A stretch of DNA of 64,000 bases from JACCVG01 sp963790245 (GTDB lineage Bacteria; Actinomycetota; Thermoleophilia; Solirubrobacterales; Thermoleophilaceae). The DNA lies in contig CAWBNP010000002.1 in assembly GCA_963790245.1 (NCBI GenBank), positions 310,001 to 374,000 on the forward strand, written 5' to 3'. Positions 9,011 through 17,842 of the stretch are shown here, piece after piece (positions within the stretch are counted from its first letter, which is position 1; each line of letters opens with the position of its first letter). The position numbers and the translations under genes were made by a program. The notes beneath the pieces were generated by a model. That model was not told the origin of the DNA, ran no database searches, and worked only from the letters and a program-made list of their open reading frames with translations.

Positions 9011-9058
9011 CGCCCGTTCCTACCGGACGGGACGGCGCGCTGACAGAATGCGCCACGC

Positions 9059-9856
9059 ATGCCTGCGATCGGAGAGAGTCTGCGCGAGGCGCGGCTCCGC
9101 CACAACGTCGACATCGGCGAGGTCTCGGCCCAGACGAAGATCCGGGCGAAGTACCTGCGCGCGCTCGAGAACGAAGAGTTCGATCAGCTCCCCGGCCCGA
9201 CCTATGTGCGGACCTTCCTTCGGACCTACGCCGAGTACCTCGGCCTCGATGCCGCCCTGCTCGTCGAGGCCTATCGAGCCACTTACGGGGCGGCCGCCGA
9301 GGATGAGGCCCTGACGCCGTTCGCTCCGGGGGCGACGGGCCGGCGCGGGGGGCGAGATCGCGGCCTCAACAGGCCGAACCCGGTGCTCAGCGGGCCGCTG
9401 CCCGCGATCGCCGCGGTGGCGGTCGTGATCGTCGTGGGACTGCTGCTGATCGGGCTCGTATCGGGCGGGGACGATGACGGCGACGATCCGAGTCCGTCGC
9501 CGATCGGGGCGGCCGAGACCGATGCCGATCCGGAGCCGAAGAAGCAGGCCGGCGGTCGACGGGAATCGGAGCAGAAACGCTCCAAGGGGCCAATCACGCT
9601 CGAGATCGAACCGGCGGCGCCGACCTACACGTGTATCGACGACGGTGGCGGGGAGGTGATCTTCGAGGAGACGATCGCTGAGCCCGAGCGGTTCAAGGGG
9701 AAGGTCCTGCGCGTCAACCTCGGGAACGGCCAGGCGAAGCTCTCTGTCGATGGCCAAGCCGTTGACGTCAAGGGCGGACCGAACCCGATCGGGTACGAGT
9801 TCAGCGCCAAGGGCGAGCGCGAGATCCCCGATGGCGAGCGGCCCTGTCAGCTGTGA
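9059..9856 (+). CDS. rodZ: RodZ-like membrane protein with helix-turn-helix and DUF4115
   Basis: 265 residues. An N-terminal HTH_25 domain (about 1-75) has the typical opening IGESLREARLRHNVDIGEVS and the LPGPTYVRTFLRTYAEYLG stretch. One transmembrane helix lies at about 116-136. An acidic/polar linker follows, and then an extracellular DUF4115-type beta domain (about 175-265). RodZ links MreB to the elongasome in rods; here the cell shape is unknown, so the symbol marks homology. The stop overlaps the cinA GTG by 4 bases. The rodZ-cinA-recA order matches Bacillus. Confidence 0.85.
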   Translation: MPAIGESLREARLRHNVDIGEVSAQTKIRAKYLRALENEEFDQLPGPTYVRTFLRTYAEYLGLDAALLVEAYRATYGAAAEDEALTPFAPGATGRRGGRDRGLNRPNPVLSGPLPAIAAVAVVIVVGLLLIGLVSGGDDDGDDPSPSPIGAAETDADPEPKKQAGGRRESEQKRSKGPITLEIEPAAPTYTCIDDGGGEVIFEETIAEPERFKGKVLRVNLGNGQAKLSVDGQAVDVKGGPNPIGYEFSAKGEREIPDGERPCQL

Positions 9857-11145
9857 GCATCCGTGCTGGAATCGTCGTGACAGGTACCGAGGTTCTGACC
9901 GGCCGGGTCCGCGATCGCAACGGCCCGTGGGTCGGGGAGCAGCTGAGCGAGCTTGGCGTCGACCTCGCCCACATCACGATCTGCGGGGACCGGCCCGAGG
10001 ACATGGAGGCCCAACTGCGCTTTCTCGCGTCCGAGGGCGTAGAGGTGATCGTGACGAGCGGCGGACTCGGTCCGACGGCCGATGATCTAACGATGGCCGT
10101 AGTGGCCCGCTTCTGCGGACGGGAGATGCGGCTCGACGAGGCAGTCGAAGCTCGGATCGCAGCGATTCTCGAGCCGCTGATGAAGCGCTGGCCGGACCTC
10201 GATCCGGAAGCGGTGCTCGCCGCCAACCGCAAGCAGGCGATCCTTCCGGTCGGCGCGGCCGTGCTCGACCCCGCCGGGACGGCGCCGGGAGCGGTGGTTC
10301 CGCCACAGTCGGAGGGCGGGCCGACCGTCGTGGTCTTGCCGGGACCGCCGCGCGAGCTGCATCAGATGTGGCCCGCCGCGGTAGCGACGGACGAGTTCCA
10401 GCAGGCGATCGCCGGAGCGGGCGAGTACCGGGGACAGATGCTGCGGATCTTCGGCATCCCGGAGTCGGAGATCGCCGAAACCCTGAGGCTCGCGGAGAGC
10501 GAGCTTGGACCCCCGTTCGCCGAGGTCGAGATCACGACCTGCCTGCGCCGCGGCGAGGTCGAGCTCGTAGCCCGCTGGCAACCCGCCGCGCAGGCGACCT
10601 GGGAGCGGATCGCCGAGATCATCGGTGAACGCCACGCGCGGACGCTGTTCTCGACCGACGGGTCGCTCGTCGACGACCAGGTGGCCGAGCTGCTCGCGAC
10701 CCGCTCGCTGGCGCTCGCCGAATCCTGCACCGGCGGGCTGATGGCCGCGCGGCTGATCGACAGACCAGGGGCATCGGCTTATGTCGCGGGCGCGATCGTC
10801 GCCTACGCGGATCAGGCCAAACGTGATCTGCTCGGCGTCGAGCAGGCGTTGCTCGAGCGCCACGGCGCGGTGTCACCGGAGGCCGCCGAGGCGATGGCCG
10901 ACGGGGCGATGGAGCGGCTCGGCGCCGATACCGCGCTCGCGATCACGGGAATCGCCGGACCCGGGGGAGGGACCGAGGGGAAGCCGGTCGGCTACGTCTG
11001 CTGGTGCGCCAAGCGATCCGACGGCGCCGTCCTGGCGCGCTCGATGACGATGCCCGGAAACCGGACTGAGATTCGCGATCGATCAACGACGTTCGGCATG
11101 CACCTGCTGAGGCGGCTGCTGCGCGGCGAGGAGTTCCCGCTTTAG
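9853..11145 (+). CDS. cinA: CinA: nicotinamide-nucleotide amidase / competence-damage protein
   Basis: A two-domain protein of 430 residues. The N-terminal MoaB/molybdopterin-binding-like domain starts with AGIVVTGTEVLTGRVRDRNG and contains TSGGLGPTADD. The C-terminal CinA domain has the signature ESCTGGLMAARL and AITGIAGPGGG. The C-terminal domain deamidates nicotinamide mononucleotide in characterised homologues and the N-terminal domain can act as an ADP-ribose pyrophosphatase, so the role is NAD salvage. GTG start overlaps the rodZ stop (GTGA). It lies directly before recA, as in many Gram-positive genomes. Confidence 0.93.
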   Translation: MSIRAGIVVTGTEVLTGRVRDRNGPWVGEQLSELGVDLAHITICGDRPEDMEAQLRFLASEGVEVIVTSGGLGPTADDLTMAVVARFCGREMRLDEAVEARIAAILEPLMKRWPDLDPEAVLAANRKQAILPVGAAVLDPAGTAPGAVVPPQSEGGPTVVVLPGPPRELHQMWPAAVATDEFQQAIAGAGEYRGQMLRIFGIPESEIAETLRLAESELGPPFAEVEITTCLRRGEVELVARWQPAAQATWERIAEIIGERHARTLFSTDGSLVDDQVAELLATRSLALAESCTGGLMAARLIDRPGASAYVAGAIVAYADQAKRDLLGVEQALLERHGAVSPEAAEAMADGAMERLGADTALAITGIAGPGGGTEGKPVGYVCWCAKRSDGAVLARSMTMPGNRTEIRDRSTTFGMHLLRRLLRGEEFPL

Positions 11146-11236
11146 CGCTCCGTAAGCCCAGAACCGTCACTTCCGCGTGGCGATCACGTCCGAGCTGGTT
11201 CCTAGGCTCCCCGGACCAAGACTTCGAGGAGGAACC

Positions 11237-12343
11237 ATGGACAAGGAACAGGAAAAGGCAGCAAAGGCGCGTGATTCGGCCCTCTCGGGTGCGCTAACCC
11301 AGATCGAACGCGCGTTCGGCAAGGGGTCGATCATGCGGATGGGCGACGACGACGCGATCGTTCCCGTCTCGGCGATTCCCACCGGCGCTCTCTCGTTGGA
11401 CCTCGCGCTCGGAGTCGGTGGTCTGCCACGCGGCCGGATCGTCGAGATCTTCGGCCCGGAGTCATCGGGCAAGACGACGCTCGTCTACCACATCATCGCC
11501 GAAGCTCAGCGGCTGGGCGGCGTCTGCGCCTTCATCGACGCCGAGCACGCGATGGACCCCGCATACGCCGGCCGGATCGGGCTGGACGTCGATGAGCTGC
11601 TCGTCTCTCAGCCCGATCACGGGGAACAGGCGCTCGAGATCGCCGACCTCCTGATCCGCTCGGGCGCGGTCGACGTGGTTGCGATCGACTCGGTCGCCGC
11701 ATTGACACCAAAGGCCGAGCTCGAGGGCGCGATGGGCGACCAGACCGTCGGGCTCCAAGCCCGGATGATGAGCCAGGCGATGCGCAAGCTCGCGGGCAAC
11801 CTGAACAGGACCGGCACCTTGTGCGTGTTCACCAACCAGATCCGCGAGAAGGTCGGCGTCATGTTCGGCTCTCCCGAGACCCAGCCGGGCGGGCGGGCGC
11901 TGAAGTTCTACTCCTCCCAGCGGCTCGATATCCGACGGATCGAGACGCTCAAGGACGGGACCGAGGCGGTCGGCAACCGGGTGCGCGTGAAAGTCGTCAA
12001 GAACAAGGTCGCGGCGCCGTTCCGCCAGGCCGAGTTCGACATCGACTACGGCCTGGGCATCTCCTCGGAGGGCTGCATCCTCGACCTCGCGATCGAGCAC
12101 AACGTCGTCGAGAAATCAGGGTCGTTCTTCTCGTTCAACGAGGAGCGGCTCGGCCAGGGTCGCAACAACGTCAAGGGGTTCTTGCGCGAACACCCGGAGA
12201 TCGCTCGCACGATCGAGGACAAGATCTACACCGCCCTCGGGCTCGACCGGGGAGGGAAGGCCGTTCCCGTCCCGATCACCGCGGTGGAAGACGAGGCGCC
12301 GATTTCGGAGCCCGAACCCGCTCCGGAGCAGCAAGCCGCTTAG
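11237..12343 (+). CDS. recA: Recombinase RecA
   Basis: Strand-exchange ATPase and SOS co-protease. The 368-residue protein has Walker A GPESSGKT (73-80), the MAW-type segment AIDSVAALTPKAELEG, the L2 loop region FTNQIREKVGVMFGSPE and a C-terminal acidic tail. ATG 11237 is chosen because it is preceded at good spacing by a strong ribosome binding site (GAGGAGGAA). A TAGGCT hexamer at 11203-11208 could be a -10 box, but I see no good -35 and no clear LexA box in the 90-base gap. No recX follows; rny does. Confidence 0.97.
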   Translation: MDKEQEKAAKARDSALSGALTQIERAFGKGSIMRMGDDDAIVPVSAIPTGALSLDLALGVGGLPRGRIVEIFGPESSGKTTLVYHIIAEAQRLGGVCAFIDAEHAMDPAYAGRIGLDVDELLVSQPDHGEQALEIADLLIRSGAVDVVAIDSVAALTPKAELEGAMGDQTVGLQARMMSQAMRKLAGNLNRTGTLCVFTNQIREKVGVMFGSPETQPGGRALKFYSSQRLDIRRIETLKDGTEAVGNRVRVKVVKNKVAAPFRQAEFDIDYGLGISSEGCILDLAIEHNVVEKSGSFFSFNEERLGQGRNNVKGFLREHPEIARTIEDKIYTALGLDRGGKAVPVPITAVEDEAPISEPEPAPEQQAA

Positions 12344-12358
12344 GCCTGGTGGTTGGAC

Positions 12359-12388
12359 CGCGGTCGCCGGGATTGATCGGCGACCGCG
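12359..12388 (+). terminator. Hairpin terminator after recA
   Basis: Perfect 11-base inverted repeat CGCGGTCGCCG / CGGCGACCGCG around an 8-base loop, 15 bases after the recA stop. Only a weak T-rich tail follows, which is usual for high-G+C actinobacteria. Confidence 0.65.
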
Positions 12389-12501
12389 TCCGTCTCGTAA
12401 GGTTGGGGTAGGCCCGCTGCCGTGAGGCGCTGGGCTCGGATGCCCAGCGAGGCGTCCTCAACGAGAACTCCTAGCAACTGAATAGCCGGAGGGCGTGACT
12501 C

Positions 12502-13863
12502 ATGGAGATCCTGCTCGCAGGAATCGCTGGTGCACTGGCGGTCGCCGTCGTTGCGCTGGTCACCCTGCGTAATCGCACTACGGCGAGTGACCCGGCCCGC
12601 GAGCCCGATGGCCTGTCGGTCGCCCTGACCGATCTCGCCGAGCAGCAGCGTCTGCTCGCCCGCCAGGTGGCCGAGGTCAGCGCCGAGCGCGCCGCACTGG
12701 ACGCAGAGCGGGCCACCCAGACCGCGGAGCTCGAGCGCATCGCTGGCCTCAGCGCGAGCCAGGCGAAGACCCAGCTGCTCGAGCGGCTCGAGGAGGAGCT
12801 CCGACAGGAGCACGCGCGAGCCATACGCCGCTCGGAGGAGGAGACTCGCCACGACGCCGACCGCCGCGCACGGAGCATTCTCGCCGCCGCGATGCAGCGG
12901 ATCGCCGCCGGCCACGCGGCCGAAACGACCGTCTCGGCCGTCCCTCTGGCCTCCGATGACATGAAGGGCAGGATCATCGGGCGCGAGGGGCGCAACATCC
13001 GCGCACTCGAGACGCTCACCGGCATCGACATCATCATCGATGACACGCCCGGGCTCGTCGTACTGTCCGGCTTCGACGGGATGCGGCGCGAGATCGCCCG
13101 GCTGACGCTCGAGCGGCTGCTGCTCGACGGCCGCGTTCACCCGGCCCGTATCGAAGAGGTCTTCTACCAGTGCCGCTCGGAGATCGACAATCGCGTGATC
13201 GAGGTGGGGGAGCAAGCGGCGTTCGAAGCGGGCGTGGGGACCGTTCATCCGGAGCTCGTGAAGCTGCTCGGCCGGTTGCACTACCGAACCAGCTATGGCC
13301 AGAATGTGCTCGCCCATTCGATCGAATGCGCGCGGCTCGCCGCCCTGATCGCTGCGGAGCTCGGCGCCAACCAGACCACCTCTAGGCGCGCGGCGTTGCT
13401 GCACGACATCGGCAAGGCCGTCTCGCACGAGGTCGAGGGCCCGCACGCCCTCGTGGGAGGAGAGATCGCCCGTCGCCACGGCGAGCCCGAGGCGGTCGTC
13501 CACGCGATCGAGGCGCACCACAACGAGGTCGACGTGCAGACGGTTGAGGCCGTAATCGTCCAAATCGCCGATGCGCTGTCGGGCGCGAGGCCCGGCGCGC
13601 GCGGCGAATCGCTCGAGGGTTATGTCAAGCGGATGCACGAGCTCGAGCAAATCGCCACGCGACACGACGGGGTCGAAAAGGTCTACGCCATGCAGGCGGG
13701 ACGCGAGCTGCGGATTATCGTCCGACCCGAGGCCGTCGACGATGACCAGGCGACGATCCTCTCACGTCAGATCGCCCGAGACCTCGAGCGTGAGCTCGAG
13801 TACGCGGGGCAGATCAAGGTGACCGTCATTCGCGAGAGCCGGGCGATCGACTACGCCAAGTAG
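12502..13863 (+). CDS. rny: Ribonuclease Y
   Basis: Membrane-anchored endoribonuclease that starts mRNA decay. The N-terminal helix MEILLAGIAGALAVAVVALV anchors it. A charged coiled coil covers about residues 40-130. The KH domain has KGRIIGREGRNIRALE and the HD domain has LLHDIGKAVSHEVEG followed by AIEAHHNEV. At 453 residues it is shorter than the 510-520 common in Firmicutes, the difference being in the coiled coil. It sits in the place where many Actinomycetota carry recX. It occurs together with RNase J in this window. Confidence 0.94.
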   Translation: MEILLAGIAGALAVAVVALVTLRNRTTASDPAREPDGLSVALTDLAEQQRLLARQVAEVSAERAALDAERATQTAELERIAGLSASQAKTQLLERLEEELRQEHARAIRRSEEETRHDADRRARSILAAAMQRIAAGHAAETTVSAVPLASDDMKGRIIGREGRNIRALETLTGIDIIIDDTPGLVVLSGFDGMRREIARLTLERLLLDGRVHPARIEEVFYQCRSEIDNRVIEVGEQAAFEAGVGTVHPELVKLLGRLHYRTSYGQNVLAHSIECARLAALIAAELGANQTTSRRAALLHDIGKAVSHEVEGPHALVGGEIARRHGEPEAVVHAIEAHHNEVDVQTVEAVIVQIADALSGARPGARGESLEGYVKRMHELEQIATRHDGVEKVYAMQAGRELRIIVRPEAVDDDQATILSRQIARDLERELEYAGQIKVTVIRESRAIDYAK

Positions 13864-13894
13864 GGGTAGGCGGAGGACGTCTATCGTGGGGCCC

Positions 13895-15214
13895 ATGAAG
13901 GGCTTCCACCTGACCACGTTCGGCTGCCAGATGAACGAGCACGACTCCGAGCGGATGAAGGGGATGCTGGTCGCGCTCGGGTACGCCGAGGTCCCCGAGC
14001 GGGACGACGCGGACCTGATCCTCTTCAACACCTGCTCGATCCGGGAGTCCGCCGACAACCGGTTCATCGGGCATCTCGGCGAGGCGAAACGGCTGAAGAC
14101 CGAGGATCCGACGCGCGTCGTCGGCGTGGGGGGCTGCTGGGCACAGTCGGTCAAGGACGAGGTGTTCGCGCGCTTCCCGTTCGTAGACGTCGCCTTCGGC
14201 CCCGGACAGATTCACAAGCTCGCCGAGTTCCTCACCAGCGACAGCCTGACCGCGCAGGGCTACTTCGAGTTCGAGGGCTTTCCCGGCGAGCTTCCAGCCC
14301 ACCGAGCGCGCGATCACCAGGCCTGGGTCCAGGTCTCCGTCGGCTGCAACTGTGTCTGCGCGTACTGCATCGTCCCGTCGACGCGCGGCCGGGAGGCGAG
14401 CCGGGCGCCGCGGGAGCTGATCGCGGAGATCACGCGGCTCGCTTCGGAGGGTGTTCGCGAAGTGACCCTGCTCGGCCAGAACGTCAACTCCTACGGCCGC
14501 GATCTGCCGTCCGGGACAAAGGCGACCTTCGCCGAGCTTCTGGCGATGGTCGATGCCGTCGACGGCATCGACCGGATCCGGTACACGAGCCCGCATCCGA
14601 AGGACATGCGCGAGGACGTCGTCCGCGCCCACGCCGAGCTGCCGTCGGTTTGCGAGCACATCCACCTGCCGCTGCAGGCCGGCTCGAGCCGGATCCTGAA
14701 GGCAATGCGCCGCACCTACGACAGGTCGCGCTACCTCGACCGCGTCGACATGATCCGGGAGATCGTGCCGGACTGCGCGCTGAGCACCGACATCATCGTC
14801 GGATTTCCAGGGGAGACCGAGCAGGACTTCGAAGAAACCCTGGAGGTTGTCGATCGCGTCGGTTATGACTCGGCTTTCACCTTCGTCTTTTCGGCACGCC
14901 GGGGAACACTGGCCGCGGATCTGCCCGACCAGTTGACCCACGCCGTCAAGCGCGAGCGGATGGAACGGCTCGTCCCGCTGGTTCAGCGCCATGCTCGCGA
15001 ACGATCCCAACGGTTTGTCGGGCGTCGGATGGAGGTGCTCGTCGAGGGGGCCTCCCGCACCGACCCGGCACGGCTACGAGGTCGGATTCGTCACAACAAG
15101 ACGGTCAACTTCGACGGAGCGGCCGCGCCCGGCGAGCTGGTCGAAGTCGAGATCAGTTCCGCGACGAGCACCACCCTGGCCGGCAGCGAGCGGTTGCTGG
15201 CCCGACTCGGCTAG
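13895..15214 (+). CDS. miaB: tRNA-2-methylthio-N6-dimethylallyladenosine synthase MiaB
   Basis: Radical-SAM methylthiotransferase acting on position 37 of tRNAs after MiaA. The N-terminal domain has three cluster cysteines (C11 in FGCQMNEHDSERM, C47 in FNTCSIRESADN, C81 in GGCWAQ). The radical-SAM C-x3-C-x2-C is at 151/155/158 in GCNCVCAYC. A C-terminal TRAM domain ends the protein. ATG at 13895 gives MKGFHLTTFGCQ; a GTG nine bases upstream is also possible. It is followed after 8 bases by miaA, its partner. Confidence 0.95.
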   Translation: MKGFHLTTFGCQMNEHDSERMKGMLVALGYAEVPERDDADLILFNTCSIRESADNRFIGHLGEAKRLKTEDPTRVVGVGGCWAQSVKDEVFARFPFVDVAFGPGQIHKLAEFLTSDSLTAQGYFEFEGFPGELPAHRARDHQAWVQVSVGCNCVCAYCIVPSTRGREASRAPRELIAEITRLASEGVREVTLLGQNVNSYGRDLPSGTKATFAELLAMVDAVDGIDRIRYTSPHPKDMREDVVRAHAELPSVCEHIHLPLQAGSSRILKAMRRTYDRSRYLDRVDMIREIVPDCALSTDIIVGFPGETEQDFEETLEVVDRVGYDSAFTFVFSARRGTLAADLPDQLTHAVKRERMERLVPLVQRHARERSQRFVGRRMEVLVEGASRTDPARLRGRIRHNKTVNFDGAAAPGELVEVEISSATSTTLAGSERLLARLG

Positions 15215-15222
15215 AGCGCGCC

Positions 15223-16164
15223 GTGGCGGACGTGATCGCGCTGTTCGGCCCGACCGGGGTCGGAAAGACCGAAGTCGCGATCTCGCTGGCTGAGCGGCTG
15301 CGCGAGCGGGGGGAGGATCCGATCGCGATCTCGGCCGACGCGATTCAGGTCTATCGGGGGCTCGAGATCCTCAGCGGCGTGGCAAGTCCGGGCGACCAGT
15401 CCGAACTCGAGCACCGACTCGTCTCATTTGTTCCGATCGGCGAGACGTTCTCCGCCGGACGTTTCGCCGCCCTCGCGCACGCCGAGATCGATGGCGCCTT
15501 GAAAAGCGGGCGCAGGCCACTTGTCGTCGGTGGTACCGGCCTTTACCTTCGCTCCGCCTTGACGGCGCTCGACTTTCCGCCGAAGGTCCCGCCGTTGGTA
15601 CGGGATCGGCTCACGCGCGAGGCCGAATCGATCGGCGTCGAGCGCTTGCACGAGCGTCTGAGCCAGGCAGCCCCGGAGATCGCCGCCCGGATCGACCGCC
15701 GCGATCGATCGCGTGTCCTCAGAGCGCTCGAGCTGCGCGCTATCGGGGCCCTTCCTCGCTCACGCGACGCGGGAGGGGAGCTGTGGACGACCAGCACCCG
15801 GGTCCCGACGCGCCTGTTCGGCCTCGTGCGAGATCGGGACGAGCTTCACTCCAGGATCGACGCGCGCGTTGACCGCATGGTCGCCTCGGGCGCCGCGGCC
15901 GAGGTGCGTCGGGCGGACCTCGCGGGGGCATCGGATACAGCACGCGCGGCGATCGGCTTCGCCGACCTGCGTGACGGCGACATCGAAGCCATGAAGCGCC
16001 GCACACGCCGGTACGCCAAGCGCCAGCTGACCTGGATGCGGAAGCTGGGCGGCATCTCGCTGGTCGATATCACGAGCGTCGCGCCCGCCGCCACCGCCGC
16101 CGAGATCCTGGCGGCGCTAGACGCCGACCCTAGTTCAGCTCGACGCGCGGCACGCCGCGCTTGA
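15223..16164 (+). CDS. miaA: tRNA dimethylallyltransferase MiaA
   Basis: Transfers a dimethylallyl group from DMAPP to A37 of tRNAs reading codons that begin with U. The P-loop FGPTGVGKTEVA is at the N-terminus, then the SADAIQVYRGLEI segment and VVGGTGLYLRS, all family signatures. GTG start at 15223; 313 residues, normal length. It forms a unit with miaB. Its last 35 bases overlap the 3' end of the convergent PhoD-type phosphatase gene. Confidence 0.95.
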   Translation: MADVIALFGPTGVGKTEVAISLAERLRERGEDPIAISADAIQVYRGLEILSGVASPGDQSELEHRLVSFVPIGETFSAGRFAALAHAEIDGALKSGRRPLVVGGTGLYLRSALTALDFPPKVPPLVRDRLTREAESIGVERLHERLSQAAPEIAARIDRRDRSRVLRALELRAIGALPRSRDAGGELWTTSTRVPTRLFGLVRDRDELHSRIDARVDRMVASGAAAEVRRADLAGASDTARAAIGFADLRDGDIEAMKRRTRRYAKRQLTWMRKLGGISLVDITSVAPAATAAEILAALDADPSSARRAARRA

Positions 16165-17734
16165 CGGTGAAGTCGCGCAGGGTTCGTATCGGACTGTTCC
16201 GTCTCTGGATCGACTCGGCCGTCTTGAACGACACCCTCAACTCATCGCGGGTTGCTTCGAAGACGGCGTAGCCCTTGTCACGGATGTTGGAATAGCGCAG
16301 GTGGGGGTTGTCGAGCGGAATCACGGCGCCGTCGCCCAGCAGCACCCCCGCCTCCGGGGCGTCCTGGAGGCGGACCGTGCTCAACAGACCCTGCGAGGTG
16401 ACCGAACCGCAGACGAACTCGGTCGCAACTGGAGGAGGACCCGTCTGGGCGACCCCCTGACGACCTAGCGGAGTCACATCGCCGGCGAAGAAGGTGTGGA
16501 TATCCCCGGTGAAGAAGGCCACGTCGGCGATCCGCTGGTCGCGCACGTAGTTCAGCAACTCTGTCCGATCGGCCCCATAGCCGTCCCATTGGTCGGGGTT
16601 GATCGGGTTGCCGAGCGGCAGGTCGACCGACATGATCATCACCTGGTTGCCGACAGCCTTCCAGACCGCATTCGACTGGCGCAGGCCGCGCTTGAGCCAG
16701 CTCATCTGCTCCTTGCCGAGCAACGTGCGGCGCGGGTCGTTGCGCTCCGCCGGGGGGCACGGGGCGACGATTTGGTCTCCGCAGGGCTGATCGGAGCGGT
16801 ACTGCCGCTCGTCGAGCAGAAACAGTTCGAGGTTGCGGCCGAAGCGCAACTTGTCGTAGATCCGGAATCGCTCGCGACGGTTCTGCATCCGCGGCATGTG
16901 TTCAAAAAAGGCTCGGAACCCGTTGTGACGGCGCTTCAGGAACGCGACCCGCGGATCGATCGTCGCCTCGCCAGGCAGGTCACCGGCCCAGTTGTCCTCA
17001 ACCTCGTGGTCGTCCCAGATCGCCATCAGCGGAGCGCTGGCGCGTAGCTCGCGGAGCTCGGCGTCGGTGTGGTAGAGCGCGTACTTCTGGCGGTACTCCT
17101 TGAGGCTTTGGACCTCTCCGTCTCCGTTGCGGCCGGTCGCGTCGACCCGGACCTTGGGCTCGTAGAAACTACGCTCGTAGATGTAATCGCCGAGACAGAT
17201 GACGACGTCGAGGTCGTCATTGGCCAGCCCACGGTGGCTGGAGTAAAAGCCGGACTCATAGTCCTGGCAGCTGAAAACGCCGACGCGCACCTTCTCGTTC
17301 GAGTCGGCGGGCAGCGCCGATCGGAACTTGCCGACATCGGAGTCGCGCTTGTCGGTGAAGAACCGGTAGTAGTACTGCTCGCCCGGATCGAGGCGGTGGA
17401 CCTGCTCCTTGACGGCGTAGTTATCGCGCTTGCGGGCGAGTACCTCGCGCCGCTCGACGACGCGGTCAAAGCCGCGGTCCCGCGCCACCTCCAGCGTCAG
17501 ACGCGCATCGCGCTCGAGTCCGTCGACGCGGGTCCAGACCGTCGCGCCGCGCGGGGTCGGGTCACCCGAGGCAATGCCCTGGCGGAAAGTGACGTCACGG
17601 GCGCGATCGAGACCACCCTTCCTGAGCCTGCGCTCGGCGGCGCCGGCGCCGCGCAACGGGCTGCCGACCAGCGTGAGCGCGCCGGCGGCGGCCGCAGCGC
17701 CCACGAAAGTTCTCCTGTCCAGAGGGTGATCCAC
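16130..17734 (-). CDS. phoD: Alkaline phosphatase D family protein (Tat-exported)
   Basis: A secreted phosphodiesterase/monoesterase of the PhoD metallophosphatase family, 534 residues. The N-terminus DRRTFVGAAAAAGALTLVG has the twin-arginine motif and a hydrophobic core, so export is by Tat. Signatures seen are GIASGDPTPRGATVWTRVDG (PhoD N-domain), ICLGDYIYE, WDDHEVEDNWAGD and FFTGDIHTFFAGDV, which carry the Asp/His/Asn metal ligands. It probably scavenges phosphate outside the membrane. It is a single gene, convergent with miaA and divergent from dapF; no Pho box was recognised. Confidence 0.9.
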   Translation of the reverse strand: MDHPLDRRTFVGAAAAAGALTLVGSPLRGAGAAERRLRKGGLDRARDVTFRQGIASGDPTPRGATVWTRVDGLERDARLTLEVARDRGFDRVVERREVLARKRDNYAVKEQVHRLDPGEQYYYRFFTDKRDSDVGKFRSALPADSNEKVRVGVFSCQDYESGFYSSHRGLANDDLDVVICLGDYIYERSFYEPKVRVDATGRNGDGEVQSLKEYRQKYALYHTDAELRELRASAPLMAIWDDHEVEDNWAGDLPGEATIDPRVAFLKRRHNGFRAFFEHMPRMQNRRERFRIYDKLRFGRNLELFLLDERQYRSDQPCGDQIVAPCPPAERNDPRRTLLGKEQMSWLKRGLRQSNAVWKAVGNQVMIMSVDLPLGNPINPDQWDGYGADRTELLNYVRDQRIADVAFFTGDIHTFFAGDVTPLGRQGVAQTGPPPVATEFVCGSVTSQGLLSTVRLQDAPEAGVLLGDGAVIPLDNPHLRYSNIRDKGYAVFEATRDELRVSFKTAESIQRRNSPIRTLRDFTVKRGVPRVELN

Positions 17735-17842
17735 CTGCGTAAGCCTCCCGCACTCTCGCGATCGTCGGTAGGTCGTGTGAAGCAGTCTCCCACGACAGGC
17801 GGCGCAGGGTGTCAGGCGAGCGATCGTCTAGCTTCTCCGACC

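Noticed and set aside
11146..11236. LexA/SOS box upstream of recA
   Set aside because: I searched for CGAAC-N4-GTTCG-like sites; only a weak partial match near GAGCTGGTTC exists, not enough to call.
12340..13665. 441-codon minus-strand frame opposite rny
   Set aside because: Low-complexity Arg/Leu/Asp/Val sequence without domains; RNase Y KH and HD motifs occupy the other strand.
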